64,000 nt of DNA. Source: Streptomyces sp. cf386 (GTDB taxonomy: Bacteria; Actinomycetota; Actinomycetes; Streptomycetales; Streptomycetaceae). Each line of letters begins with the position of its first letter. The stretch's first letter is position 1. The position numbers were made by a program, and so were the translations under genes. Where the stretch lies: the NCBI RefSeq assembly GCF_900103585.1, contig NZ_FNHV01000010.1, forward strand, positions 16,462 through 80,461, written 5' to 3'. A model generated the notes under the pieces. That model was not told where the DNA came from, ran no database searches, and worked only from the letters and a program-made list of their open reading frames with translations. Positions 26,185 through 35,000 of this stretch are shown here, one piece after another.

Positions 26185-26232
26185 GCTTTCTTGCCCTACG
26201 CCGCCCCCGCCCCGGCGGGGAACCGCGCGACT

Positions 26233-26454
26233 TCAGTCGCCCGAGCCGGCGCCCGCGCCGGAGCCCCAGTCGGAGCCCGAGTTCGAGCTCCTCCCCGAGC
26301 GCCCCGACTTCCGCACCAACTGGCCGACCCCCAGGGTCACGGCGGCCACACCGCGCACCCAGCGCGGCCCACCACGCGACGCCCACACCACACAGACGCA
26401 TCCTCCGACGACAAGCAAGAGAACGCCGACCAAGACGAGCACGATCACACTCAT
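26233..26454 (-). CDS. Small single-pass membrane protein
   Basis: 73 residues starting MSVIVLVLVGVLLLVVGG after a GGGGG ribosome site. One helix contains two Cys (GGCVCVVW). The C-terminus is Ser/Gly-rich with RKSGRSGRSSNSGSDWG. The frame is open further upstream, but that part lacks a start with a ribosome site. No family recognised. Confidence 0.6.
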   Translation of the reverse strand: MSVIVLVLVGVLLLVVGGCVCVVWASRGGPRWVRGVAAVTLGVGQLVRKSGRSGRSSNSGSDWGSGAGAGSGD

Positions 26455-26712
26455 CCCCCTTTTCCCTCGGTGGTCCGCGCAATCCTCGCAGCCGAGGGAA
26501 CAGCCCTTCGAACCGGATCGGCAGGAAGGAGGAGTCCTGCCCGATCTGCTCACCCCACCTCCACCGAACCGGTGAACGCGGGTTCGCCGTGGCCGACCGG
26601 GGGAGTCCGGAGGTGCGGCCGTCAGGGTGGCGCAGCGTCAGGTTCCGGTACGTCAGGTTTCAGTGCATCAGGTGCTGAAGCATCAGGTTCCGGGGCGTCA
26701 GCTTTCTGTCCG

Positions 26713-27453
26713 TCAGGGACGCTGAGGCATACGCCAGTACTGCCGCTTCTTCTCATCCCGTATGACGACCCCGAGCCTCAGCAGCTCCCCGCGCAGCTCG
26801 CGGGCGTCCTCGGCGCCCTCGCCCTTCTCCCGAGCCGCCGCACGGGCCCTGAGCAGCGCGTCCGCCCCGTCGGGCAGACCAGGCACACCGGGAACCCAGC
26901 GCCTGAACTCCTCCCGGTGCGGATCCTCGTCCGCCCACCGGTACCCCCGCTCGGCGAAGGCGTCGGCAAGCCGCCGCCAGGGCAGATGACAGTCCTCCCG
27001 CGCGATCTCCATACCGTCCGGACCGAGCAGCACGAGCTGCTTCCCGTCCCGCGCCACCAGCCCGACCTCATCGCCCCCGAACTCCTGCGACGCGTCCCGG
27101 ACGGTGAGGACCACCCGGCTACGGGAGACGCTCACGGCCAGCGACTCATGCACCCCGATGAACCCGATGACCAGCCCCACCACCGCCCCCACACCCACGG
27201 CACCGAGGGTTCGCCCCGGCTCGGGAAGGGAACTCAGCAGCTCGGCCGGCCCCTTCAACGGCGCCCAACGCAGCGTCACAAGCCAGTCCGCGAGCAGCGG
27301 CGCCAACCAGCCGACGACGACCCCGCACCCCATGCAGAAGAGCACAAGAAACCGGGCCGACTCCGCGATCACGACGTCCGCGTCACGTTCCGACGCACCG
27401 GCCGACGGACGGCCCTTCCTCGAAAGATCCCCCGTACCCCTCATATCCCCCAT
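26713..27453 (-). CDS. YqeB-like membrane protein
   Basis: About 246 residues. Two hydrophobic helices (LVLFCMGCGVVVGWLAPLLADWLV and LGAVGVGAVVGLVIGFIGV) are followed by a PH-like part (VSRSRVVLTVRDASQEF ... QLVLLGPDGMEIARED) and a conserved C-terminus (LPWRRLADAFAERGYRWADEDPH, LRGELLRLGVVIRDEKKRQYWR). This matches my recollection of the actinobacterial YqeB family of unknown function. Start could be 27453 or 27444. Just past the stop the next frame continues as a Pro/Asp repeat (26622-26720). Confidence 0.72.
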   Translation of the reverse strand: MGDMRGTGDLSRKGRPSAGASERDADVVIAESARFLVLFCMGCGVVVGWLAPLLADWLVTLRWAPLKGPAELLSSLPEPGRTLGAVGVGAVVGLVIGFIGVHESLAVSVSRSRVVLTVRDASQEFGGDEVGLVARDGKQLVLLGPDGMEIAREDCHLPWRRLADAFAERGYRWADEDPHREEFRRWVPGVPGLPDGADALLRARAAAREKGEGAEDARELRGELLRLGVVIRDEKKRQYWRMPQRP

Positions 27454-27690
27454 ACCTACGCTTCCGGTCTTCGTCTCCGGACTTCCGAAGACGTCAATCC
27501 CGGCCGCCGGACGCGACCAGGCGCCATTCTGCAGACAAGCCCCCACCCCTGCCATCGGCCGATGGTCTACGACACCTGCAACTTTGGTTGTCCGCCCACA
27601 AACGAAGACAGGGCCCCGCGCCCGAGTCGAAGACCCGGGCGCCGAGACCCATATCGGCGAGCTACGTCGCACAATTCCTGTTGATCAGTC

Positions 27691-27936
27691 TCAGCAGGTG
27701 CCGCCGAAATCGGTGACTTGCCCACCGGCATTGCCCTCGCCGTTGACCGCATTGCCCAGAAGGCCGTTGAGGATGCCGACCTGGCCGAGGATGTCGATGT
27801 TCATGTCGTGAGACTTGCAGTGACCGCCTCCGTGGCCGTGGCCACCCGAGGGCTGGGCGGTGGCAGTGCCGCTGGCTATGAGGGTCAGACCACCGAGCAT
27901 GGCGGCCGCAACAGCGGCCTTCTGAAACTTACGCAT
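27691..27936 (-). CDS. Small secreted Gly/His-rich protein (chaplin-like size)
   Basis: 81 residues with a perfect AAGGAGGA ribosome site and a classical Sec signal cleaved near TATAQP. The mature part of about 53 residues has a Gly/His run (GGHGHGGGHCKSHD), a hydrophobic section (MNIDILGQVGILNGLLGNAVNG), and one Cys near each end (HCKS and GGTC). Size and plan resemble the small surface proteins of aerial hyphae, but it lacks the canonical chaplin sequence. A related Streptomyces family of unknown function exists as far as I recall. Confidence 0.78.
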   Translation of the reverse strand: MRKFQKAAVAAAMLGGLTLIASGTATAQPSGGHGHGGGHCKSHDMNIDILGQVGILNGLLGNAVNGEGNAGGQVTDFGGTC

Positions 27937-28166
27937 GACTCCTCCTTAGTTTGAGTAGAGCGCGCACCACCAAAGATCCACATCGCGCTCACTTCGGAGG
28001 CTATGCCGATATTTCCCGCACCGCTCATCGGGGCCGCCATCCGGGGCGATGGGTCGAACCGGTTACGGTGACGTCTCCCGAGGCGTGCACGCACGGGGAT
28101 GCGCAGCCCCACCCCCGCCTCTGCACCTGCGTCACAACCGGCTGACCACCGGCACGGGAGAAACGA

Positions 28167-28490
28167 ATGCAAAACCGGACCCCCCGTCAACACCGTTACA
28201 CCAGACCCGCATCTCTCCTGCCCCACGCCCTGGCCGCCCCACTCCTCCTCCTGACGGCCTGCACACCGGACCAGGCCCACGGCCAAACTCGGCTCCCCCG
28301 CAGCCACTTCCTCAACGGCCCCTCCTCGTGCGGCCGACGCGCAAACCGAAAACTCTCGTCTGAGGAGTGTCGTCCAGCGGAACGAGTGCCGCTGGAGGAC
28401 ATCGCTCGTCAGGAGAGAAGGGCAGGACATGGGTTGCTAGGCGGGCATCGGGCAATCCAAGCAGCGAAAGGCGCGAGGGGTGCTGGCTGA
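28167..28490 (+). pseudogene. Putative lipoprotein start, tail lost at island edge
   Basis: An ATG behind GGGAG begins a lipoprotein-like signal (LLPHALAAPLLLLTAC) and about 25 plausible mature residues. The frame then runs through a hairpin (28368-28401) and overlaps the 3' end of the opposite-strand SRA gene, where the sequence looks non-coding in this frame. It may be a remnant whose 3' part was lost when the island arrived. A short genuine gene is the alternative. Confidence 0.35.
28368..28401. terminator. Hairpin at the left edge of the island
   Basis: A 13-bp inverted repeat (TGTCGTCCAGCGG/CCGCTGGAGGACA, one mismatch, 8-nt loop). It lies 36 bp past the stop of the minus-strand SRA gene, so it can serve as its terminator, although the following T-run is weak. 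Confidence 0.55.
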
Positions 28491-29471
28491 GGTGGTGGTG
28501 TTTGGGGCGAACTCAGAGAAGCCGCCGCTCTCGTTGCGATACACCAGGCCAATCCCGTGTTCGGCGAGCAGGTTGCGGAGATTTTCGCGGGGGAGCTCGG
28601 GGGTCAGCACCATCAGGTGCAGCGGCTGGCTGTGGGCAACGTTACGCAAGTAGTGGCGTGCTAGCAGCAGTTGAGTCATGGCCTCCGCGATCGACTCGCT
28701 GGCCGCGCTCCCTGTCGGCTCATAGACCGTGTTGCTCGTGGGGTTGTAGAGCTCGGCTATGAGCTCAGCCGTTGCGTCACGCATCGACACTTCGAGTTGG
28801 CCGATCGTTTCTCCTGCGGCGAGAGTGCTCTCTTCGAAGGTGTCGGCCAAGTCATCACGAGCAGCGGCTACTTGATCGACGTTGGACACTTGGAGCTGCT
28901 GACGTCGCTGACGTCGATAGGCGCGGGTGAGCCTGGCTGCGTTGCGGCTGAATCGGGAGCGGGCGCTCGTGGCGCGCGGGAGGGTGTCCTCTTCCCGTCG
29001 GATGTGCAGACCAGTGGGACGTAGGCGGAAGACGATTACGTTGCGATCTGCGCCAATTTCATCCTTGGCTTCCCTTATTTCGAACTGCTTGCGCTCATCG
29101 ACCTTGAATTCACCTATGTAGAGATGTGTCCGGGTGTCGCTTCCGGGGACCTTGCCTACGGCGATAAAGAGGTGCAGGGTGCGACCCTTGTCGATGTGCT
29201 CCAAGATGGCCTTGTTGCCGCCTTCTAAGGCTTGATCGCCGCGCTTCCCGGCGCCGGTATAGGTGAATATGGGGCCGATGTCGTCGTCCTCGGCGAGCCA
29301 TCCGTCGCGGTATCCGAAGCGCTCGCCGACCTTGCTGTCGGAGAAGATGAGAACGTTCCTCTTCTCGACCGCGGGGCAGATTCCGGCGAAGCCGGCCCCT
29401 CCAAGTACGGGATGTATTTCTGCGCGCGTGAGGATCTGGCCGGGGCGGGGCCCGGACGTGTGGGTCGTCAT
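28437..29471 (-). CDS. SRA/YDG-like DNA-reader protein with degenerate nuclease domain
   Basis: 344 residues. Residues about 8-155 (GQILTRAEIHPVLGGAGFAGICPA ... FTYTGAGKRGDQALEGGNKAIL ... LFIAVG) resemble the SRA-type domains of bacterial McrA-like enzymes that flip modified bases. Residues about 225-312 follow a PD-(D/E)XK pattern I know from related streptomycete proteins (DLYD...EAKG...IGQLLDYRR). Here it reads ELYN...YEPTG...MTQLLLARHYLR, so the expected Asp is Glu240 and the catalytic Lys of E-x-K is Thr253. It may bind modified DNA without cutting. Leu82 is a TTA codon (29226-29228). The ribosome site is weak. Confidence 0.7.
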   Translation of the reverse strand: MTTHTSGPRPGQILTRAEIHPVLGGAGFAGICPAVEKRNVLIFSDSKVGERFGYRDGWLAEDDDIGPIFTYTGAGKRGDQALEGGNKAILEHIDKGRTLHLFIAVGKVPGSDTRTHLYIGEFKVDERKQFEIREAKDEIGADRNVIVFRLRPTGLHIRREEDTLPRATSARSRFSRNAARLTRAYRRQRRQQLQVSNVDQVAAARDDLADTFEESTLAAGETIGQLEVSMRDATAELIAELYNPTSNTVYEPTGSAASESIAEAMTQLLLARHYLRNVAHSQPLHLMVLTPELPRENLRNLLAEHGIGLVYRNESGGFSEFAPNTTTSASTPRAFRCLDCPMPA

Positions 29472-29571
29472 GATCCGAGGCTAATGGTTTCAGTGAGCAC
29501 AGAGTGACGGCCTGGCACAGATCGCTAGTGATGACTTTGTGACAGTGCATGGCTCAGGTGAGGATGGGGCC

Positions 29572-30150
29572 ATGGGTGACGCGACAGCGACTGTCATAGC
29601 AGGTGGCATCGGCCTTGTGGCAGCGGTTATCGGGGCTGTGATCGCGGGGAGGTACGCCGAGCGTGGCGCAAAGGCGGGTGGGCGAAAGGCTGTTGAGGCC
29701 GCGCTCGCACAGGTTCAGGGGCAAGCCGCAGCGGAGCACTGGCAGTGGGTGCGTAGTCAGCGGTACCAGTCCTTCGCTTCTCTCCTCGCGGCCTATACGG
29801 CTCTTGATGAAGTGCTCGCACGCGTCACGCCTGAGGTTAGCGACGGCGTCCCACTTGATGTAGCAACCAAAGACGAACTGCGGCGGGCCGCGCTGGAACT
29901 GCAAGACAAGACAAGCTTGCTGGCGTTGTGGGGGCCGGATGAGGCGAGGGCGCTGGCGTACGCCCTAACGCAGAAGACGGTTGTGGCAGTCAGGTCCTTG
30001 CTTCAAGCAGAGCAAGCAACAGCTCTCCAAGGCCAGAGCCCAGAGTGGCCGATCTATGAACGGGCTAGGAGTGGTATGACCGAGTCCTATGCCGCTTTCC
30101 TTCAGAGAGCAGGAGAGATAATCCGCGATCCTATGCAGACTGTCAGTTAA
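29572..30150 (+). CDS. Membrane-anchored helical protein of the island
   Basis: 192 residues. One N-terminal helix (TVIAGGIGLVAAVIGAVIAG) precedes a cytoplasmic region that looks alpha-helical (RKAVEAALAQVQGQAAAEHWQWVRSQRYQSFASLLAAYTALDEVL). No enzymatic motif is visible. The start at 29572 follows GAGG by 8 nt; the frame is open to GTG 29539. Its stop overlaps the end of the DUF397 gene on the other strand by 8 bp. Third codon positions are less G/C-biased than the flanking genome. Confidence 0.72.
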   Translation: MGDATATVIAGGIGLVAAVIGAVIAGRYAERGAKAGGRKAVEAALAQVQGQAAAEHWQWVRSQRYQSFASLLAAYTALDEVLARVTPEVSDGVPLDVATKDELRRAALELQDKTSLLALWGPDEARALAYALTQKTVVAVRSLLQAEQATALQGQSPEWPIYERARSGMTESYAAFLQRAGEIIRDPMQTVS

Positions 30151-30346
30151 CGCGGCTCGCTTGTCTGGAAATGGCGCCTATGAAGTTCTCCCACGTTGCA
30201 GGGCTCAGAGTGAGTTGCGGCCCTGAGGGGACCTTCGAGTCACGCACTGCGATAGTCCCCGCACGCGCAGCCATCTCCAGGCACTCGCCCCCCATGCCGT
30301 TGCTGTAGCTGCTCTTGTGCCACGGGATGCTCGATGGCGGCATCAT
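30143..30346 (-). CDS. DUF397 protein
   Basis: 67 residues: WHKSSYSNGMGGECLEMA, IAVRDSKVPSGPQLTLSPATWENFIGAI is the DUF397 pattern. Its ATG overlaps the stop of the upstream XRE gene (ATGA), so the two are translationally coupled. In Streptomyces such XRE/DUF397 pairs act as paired regulators, and at least one pair behaves like a toxin-antitoxin couple. Confidence 0.9.
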   Translation of the reverse strand: MMPPSSIPWHKSSYSNGMGGECLEMAARAGTIAVRDSKVPSGPQLTLSPATWENFIGAISRQASRVN

Positions 30347-31191
30347 CGGGAGTTCTCCTCCAGGAGTTTTGTGATCAGCAAGGTCGAGCGCTGAGGACTC
30401 AGAGCCAAGGCCCTGAGATGGTCGAATGCCTTCGTGTAGAGGTTCACGTCCTTGGGTTCTTCGAGGTAGACCGAATCGGTAAGCCCCTCTCGGTAGACCA
30501 CGTCTGGGTCCTCCTGCTCTGGGAAGCCGAGGATCGTGAACGACCCGGTGGTGGGGTAGGCGCCCGCGTCGAACGGCAGGACCTGAACGGTCACGTTCTT
30601 CAGCTTCTGAATTTCCAGCATACGTTCGAGTTGGCGGGTCATGACCTGGCGGCTACCGATCGTGTGCAGCAGTGCAGTGTGGTGGACAACTGCCCACAGG
30701 TCAGGCGGGTTTTCGCTAGTGAGTAGTTGCTGGCGCCGCATCCGGACGTCGACCATGCGCTCAATCTCGTCGGGAGTATGGTCAACCCACGCGCGACTCA
30801 GTTCGGCGGCGTACTCATCTGTTTGCAGCAGGCCGGGGATGAACTCGGCCTGGTAGGTGCGCAGGTCAGAGACCGCCTGCTCGAGGCCGACATACACCGA
30901 GAACCAAGCGGGGATCGCATCGCCATGTGCGTGCCACCAGCCCTTCGTCTTGGACTCCTTGGCCAGCTCCTTGAGGAGATCACGCAGGTCATCAGCGGTC
31001 GCATAGAGGCGGCACAGGGCGTCGACGTCTGAGGGTTGGACGCGCCCTTGTCCTGTCTCCATGCGGCTGACTTTGGAACTGCTCCAGTCCAGCTCCTTGC
31101 CTACTTGGCTACACGTCAGGCTGCTTTCTTCGCGTAGCCGCTTGAGCTCGATCGCAAGACGGCGACGCCGAGCTGTGGGAGATCCGGCCAT
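30343..31191 (-). CDS. XRE-family regulator with DUF5753 (Scr1-type)
   Basis: 282 residues. N-terminal HTH (LAIELKRLREESSLTCSQVGKELDWSSSKVSRMETGQ) and a C-terminal DUF5753 domain (ADDLRDLLKEL ... LRTYQAEFIPGLLQTDEYAAELSRA ... VTVQVLPFDAGAYP). The start ATG follows AGGAG by 5 nt. It forms an operon with the DUF397 gene and diverges from the HATPase gene. The common region holds repeated TGCAA motifs that are candidate operators. Confidence 0.93.
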   Translation of the reverse strand: MAGSPTARRRRLAIELKRLREESSLTCSQVGKELDWSSSKVSRMETGQGRVQPSDVDALCRLYATADDLRDLLKELAKESKTKGWWHAHGDAIPAWFSVYVGLEQAVSDLRTYQAEFIPGLLQTDEYAAELSRAWVDHTPDEIERMVDVRMRRQQLLTSENPPDLWAVVHHTALLHTIGSRQVMTRQLERMLEIQKLKNVTVQVLPFDAGAYPTTGSFTILGFPEQEDPDVVYREGLTDSVYLEEPKDVNLYTKAFDHLRALALSPQRSTLLITKLLEENSR

Positions 31192-31274
31192 GTCAACTCC
31201 TGGTGGGCTAGCGGATGTTCCATCCCATCGGAAGAGGCATGAAAGTCCAATCACCCTTAAGAGGGAATCCCTTC

Positions 31275-31347
31275 GTGCATGTTGCAAGACGGGACATGCA
31301 CTGCAACTCTCTCACTGAGAGTCATCACCGCATGCACGGTGTGCAAC
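31275..31347. promoter_or_regulatory. Repeated TGCA...TGCAA motifs between xre and HATPase genes
   Basis: Three variants, TGCATGTTGCAA (31276-31287), TGCACTGCAA (31297-31306) and TGCACGGTGTGCAA (31333-31346), also form an inverted GTTGCA (31281)/TGCAAC (31302) pair. They sit in the 180-bp divergent region. Binding by the XRE protein is an inference from position. Confidence 0.45.
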
Positions 31348-31371
31348 GAAGCGCGTGAAGGGTGTTCAGAG

Positions 31372-32043
31372 ATGATCTACGTGAGCGGCTGCGTCGGACG
31401 GGAGCCCTGGGTGCACCAGTTCGTTGCTCAGCCGAGTGAACTCTCCCAATTGCGACGGATGGTGAAGCTTCGGCTCATCCTTTGGGGGCTGCGCGAACAT
31501 GTTGATGCGGCACAGGTTTGCCTGTCAGAGCTGGCAACCAACGTCATTCAGCATGTCGGCCAGGGAACCTCCGCCACGCTGAGCCTGGCGCTCAGCGGGC
31601 CGTATCTACGCCTGGAACTTGAGGACCCCGATGCGCGGACATTGCCCACCTTGCTCGCTGCAAGTAGTGCGATGGAGTCGGGCCGAGGAATGGCACTCGT
31701 TGATGCCCTGACGGATCACAGGTGGGGCGTGATCCGTCGAGGAGTTTCCAAGGTCGTGTGGTGTGAGCTCGCTGTCGATGCCACGCCTGCGAGCGGCCAG
31801 GCGAACGGCCCCCGTGTCACACGGGCCGAGGCCATTCTTGACCTTTACGGATCGTGGCGACTTCCGCACGGTAGAGCCGTGTCGAGTGAGGGCAGTGTGC
31901 TGAGCCTGGCTGTGGCGGAGGAGACTGCCATCGGGGTCATGGCCGACATGCTGCACTGGTTGCGTGCACACGGCTTTGACCCCGATGACGTACTCGACCG
32001 AGCGCAGTCTCACTTCGAGGCTGAGCTCGGCGAGGTTATCTGA
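31372..32043 (+). CDS. HATPase_c (anti-sigma-type) regulator with C-terminal extension
   Basis: 223 residues. The Bergerat ATP-binding fold shows an N-box (LSELATNVIQHV), LRLELEDPDART and the G-box ESGRGMALVDALTDHRWGV, as in RsbW/SpoIIAB-like proteins. About 80 extra C-terminal residues (from RVTRAEAILDLYG) have no recognised domain. With the XRE and DUF397 genes it forms the WhiJ/AbaA-type module repeated in Streptomyces genomes. Start chosen after GAAGGG. Confidence 0.85.
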   Translation: MIYVSGCVGREPWVHQFVAQPSELSQLRRMVKLRLILWGLREHVDAAQVCLSELATNVIQHVGQGTSATLSLALSGPYLRLELEDPDARTLPTLLAASSAMESGRGMALVDALTDHRWGVIRRGVSKVVWCELAVDATPASGQANGPRVTRAEAILDLYGSWRLPHGRAVSSEGSVLSLAVAEETAIGVMADMLHWLRAHGFDPDDVLDRAQSHFEAELGEVI

Positions 32044-32055
32044 GGGTCGGCTCGG

Positions 32056-35000
32056 CTAGCCCGCAGCAATGGCCGAGTACGACCACACATCCGCAGGCAG
32101 CTCGTAGTGCAGCCGCCAGGTGATGGCCATCGGCTTGCTGCCCTCATGTTGGACATAGGCCGCTGGGCCGAGCAGCATCCAGGGTTGGGCCTTGCCTATG
32201 TCGGTGTCCTTGTAGCGACGCATAAACAGCATCACGTGGCTACCGCGTTGGGCGTGCTGCTGGTAGCGCAGGCCTGTGGGCGAGGTGTCTGCGGTTGTGC
32301 TCTGCGACTCCCAGTGGAAGAGGGAGGGAGTCAGTGCGTAGTCCTTGTACCGGATGGTGGGGGAGAAGTCCTTTTCGTTCTTCTCGCGGGTGATCAGCAG
32401 TGTGTCCATCTGGTTCGACTCGTCCCACAAGACACCCTGTGCAAAGGATCCCGGCATCTGACCGCCGAGGCGAGCGACGCCGAGTGCGGCCAGGATCTCC
32501 GAGCGGTTGTACGCGCTGTGGATCTTCAAGGGGATGTGTGCGTGCCGGCCCTCCAAAGGAATCGGGAAGTGGTCGGCTTGCCCCATCACATGGTGGAGTG
32601 CCTGTCGCAGTTCGCTGCGAAGTGCTCGCTGCTCACGGAGTGATTCAAGTCCCTGGGCGTAGGAGCTGAACCCACCAGCCTTGTCCCAGAAGTTGAAGAA
32701 GAGCATGCGAGCGTAGGTTTGGTCTCTTGGGCTCAGCGACTCATAGCTCGGTGCATCGTCGCTCAACAAGCGGGTGTATGCATCAGCACGTTCACGGTCA
32801 TCGACGTGCAGAAATGCGTGCACGCGCTTCAACAGATCTTCTTCGCCTGACTGTTCAGGTAGGTCGGCCAGACCGGATCGGCGTAGGACTGACGTCCATG
32901 AGTTACTGGACTTGTACAACTCCCTGATTTCGCGGCGGCTCTCCCTGAGATAGTCCGAGAGGCGCGGCGTGTTGAAGGCTCTCACTTCCTTGGCGAGGGT
33001 CTGGACGGTCGCCTTGAGCTGGGTGCGGATGTTGCCCAGAACCAAGTCCTTGGACTTGCCTTCCAAAATGATCTGACAGCCGGACGGCAGCATAGGGAAG
33101 TCGTGCTCAGCGTGCTCAAGAAGCCGGTTGCGCGACAGGTTGGTCATCGCACGGAACTGCTCTTCGAAGCGGAACTCCGCACGGTGCTGGCCGATGAAGT
33201 CGAGCACAGTGAGTACGGGCTTGTCCGGCGTGCGGCGCAGACCTCGTCCGAGCTGCTGAAGGAAGACCGTGGCACTGCTCGTTGGGCGCAGGAGGAGCAG
33301 CGTGTCGACGTCGGGGATGTCCAAGCCCTCGTTGAAGAGGTCTACGGAGAAGATGACTTGAATCTCTCCGGCCTTGAGCTGAGAGAGAACTCGGTCGCGG
33401 ACTTCGGGCTTCGACGCGCTGTCTAGGGCCTCAGCTTTGAAACCTGCATCCTGGAAGCACTTCGCCATGAAGTGAGCGTGCTTCCTGCTGACACAGAAGC
33501 CGAGAGCCCGCATGCTCATCGGGTCGGACACTTTGTCCCGTACCTGCTTGATGACGATACGGGCTCGGGCGTGATCGGCGGAGAACAAGTCGCCGAGTTG
33601 GCTCTGGTCGTACGTCCCAGAACGCCAATTGAGGCGGGTGAGGTCGGTGCCGTCGGGCAGACCGAAGTAGTGGAACGGGCAGAGAAGGTCGTTGTCGAGG
33701 GCCTCCCACAGCCGCATTTCGGCGGCTATCCGCCCTTCGAAGAATGTGTCCTGGACGTTGAGACCGTCGGCACGTTCGGGAGTGGCAGTTAGGCCCAGGA
33801 GCTGCTTCGGCTTGAAGTGGTTGAGAACGCGGCGATACGTCGTAGCCGTGGCGTGATGGAACTCGTCGATGACGATGATGTCGAAGTGTTCCGGTGCGAA
33901 CTGGTCGAGACGTTGGTCGGTGAGTGACTGGACGCTGGCGAAGACGTGCTTCCAGTCGCGTGGTAGCTCGCCGCTGAAGAGGGCTTCGCCGAAGGATGCG
34001 TCATCGAGTACTTCGCGGTACATGCGTAGCGACTGCTTCAGGATCTCTTTGCGGTGCGCCACGAAGAGAAGCCGCGGGTACTGCTTGCCGCCCCACTCCT
34101 TGTGCAGATTGCGGTAGTCAAGGGCAGCCATGACTGTCTTGCCCGTACCGGTCGCAGCAACAAGCAAGTTGTGCCGGTGACCGTGGACCTCACGCGCGAC
34201 GCGCAACCGCTCCAGCATGTCGGCCTGGTGTGGGTGAGGTCGAACCTCAAGGCCAGACAGGCTGATCTTGGAATCTTGGCTGGACGGCGTCCCGCCTGCC
34301 AGGCGCAGAGCTTCGTCCAACTTATCGGCGTCGCGATCTGGGTCGTAGGGCTCAAAAGCGATGTCGTTCCAGTACGCGTCGAAGGTGGCCTCGAACTTGT
34401 TGAGAACCCCCGGAGTAGCTACTGACGACAGGCGCACATTCCACTCCAGGCCGTCGAGCAATGCGGCCTTCGAGAGGTTGGAGCTGCCAACGTACGCCGT
34501 ATCGAAGCCGCTCTCGCGGCGGAACAGCCAGGCCTTTGCATGGAGACGTGTCGAACGGATCTCGTAGTTGACCTTCACCTCAGCGCCGAAGTCGCGGACG
34601 AGTCGGTCGAGTGCATGACGGTCGGTAGCGCCGATGTAGGTGGTTGTGATCACCCGGATCGGGACACCGCGTTCTGCGGCGGCACGGAGCGAGTCTTCGA
34701 GTACGCGCAGGCCATACCACTTCACGAAGGCGCAGAGCAGATCGATTCGGTCTGCTGTTGCTAGCTCAGCGCGCAGCTCACTGCCGAGGCTCGGATCCTC
34801 GGGGGAGTTGGTGATGAGTGCGGTCTCCGAAAGGGGCGTGAGTGGGCGTATCGCGTAGACGCCGGGAGCCTCTTTCTCCGCCAGGGCGAGGAGTTGGCGA
34901 GGTCCATCGGCGATGAGGTCAACAGTGTCGCCGCTTCCGAGGGCGCCAGGGTCGGATGCGAGTGCCGCGATGATCTGGTTCGCTACGGCGACGCGCTTGT

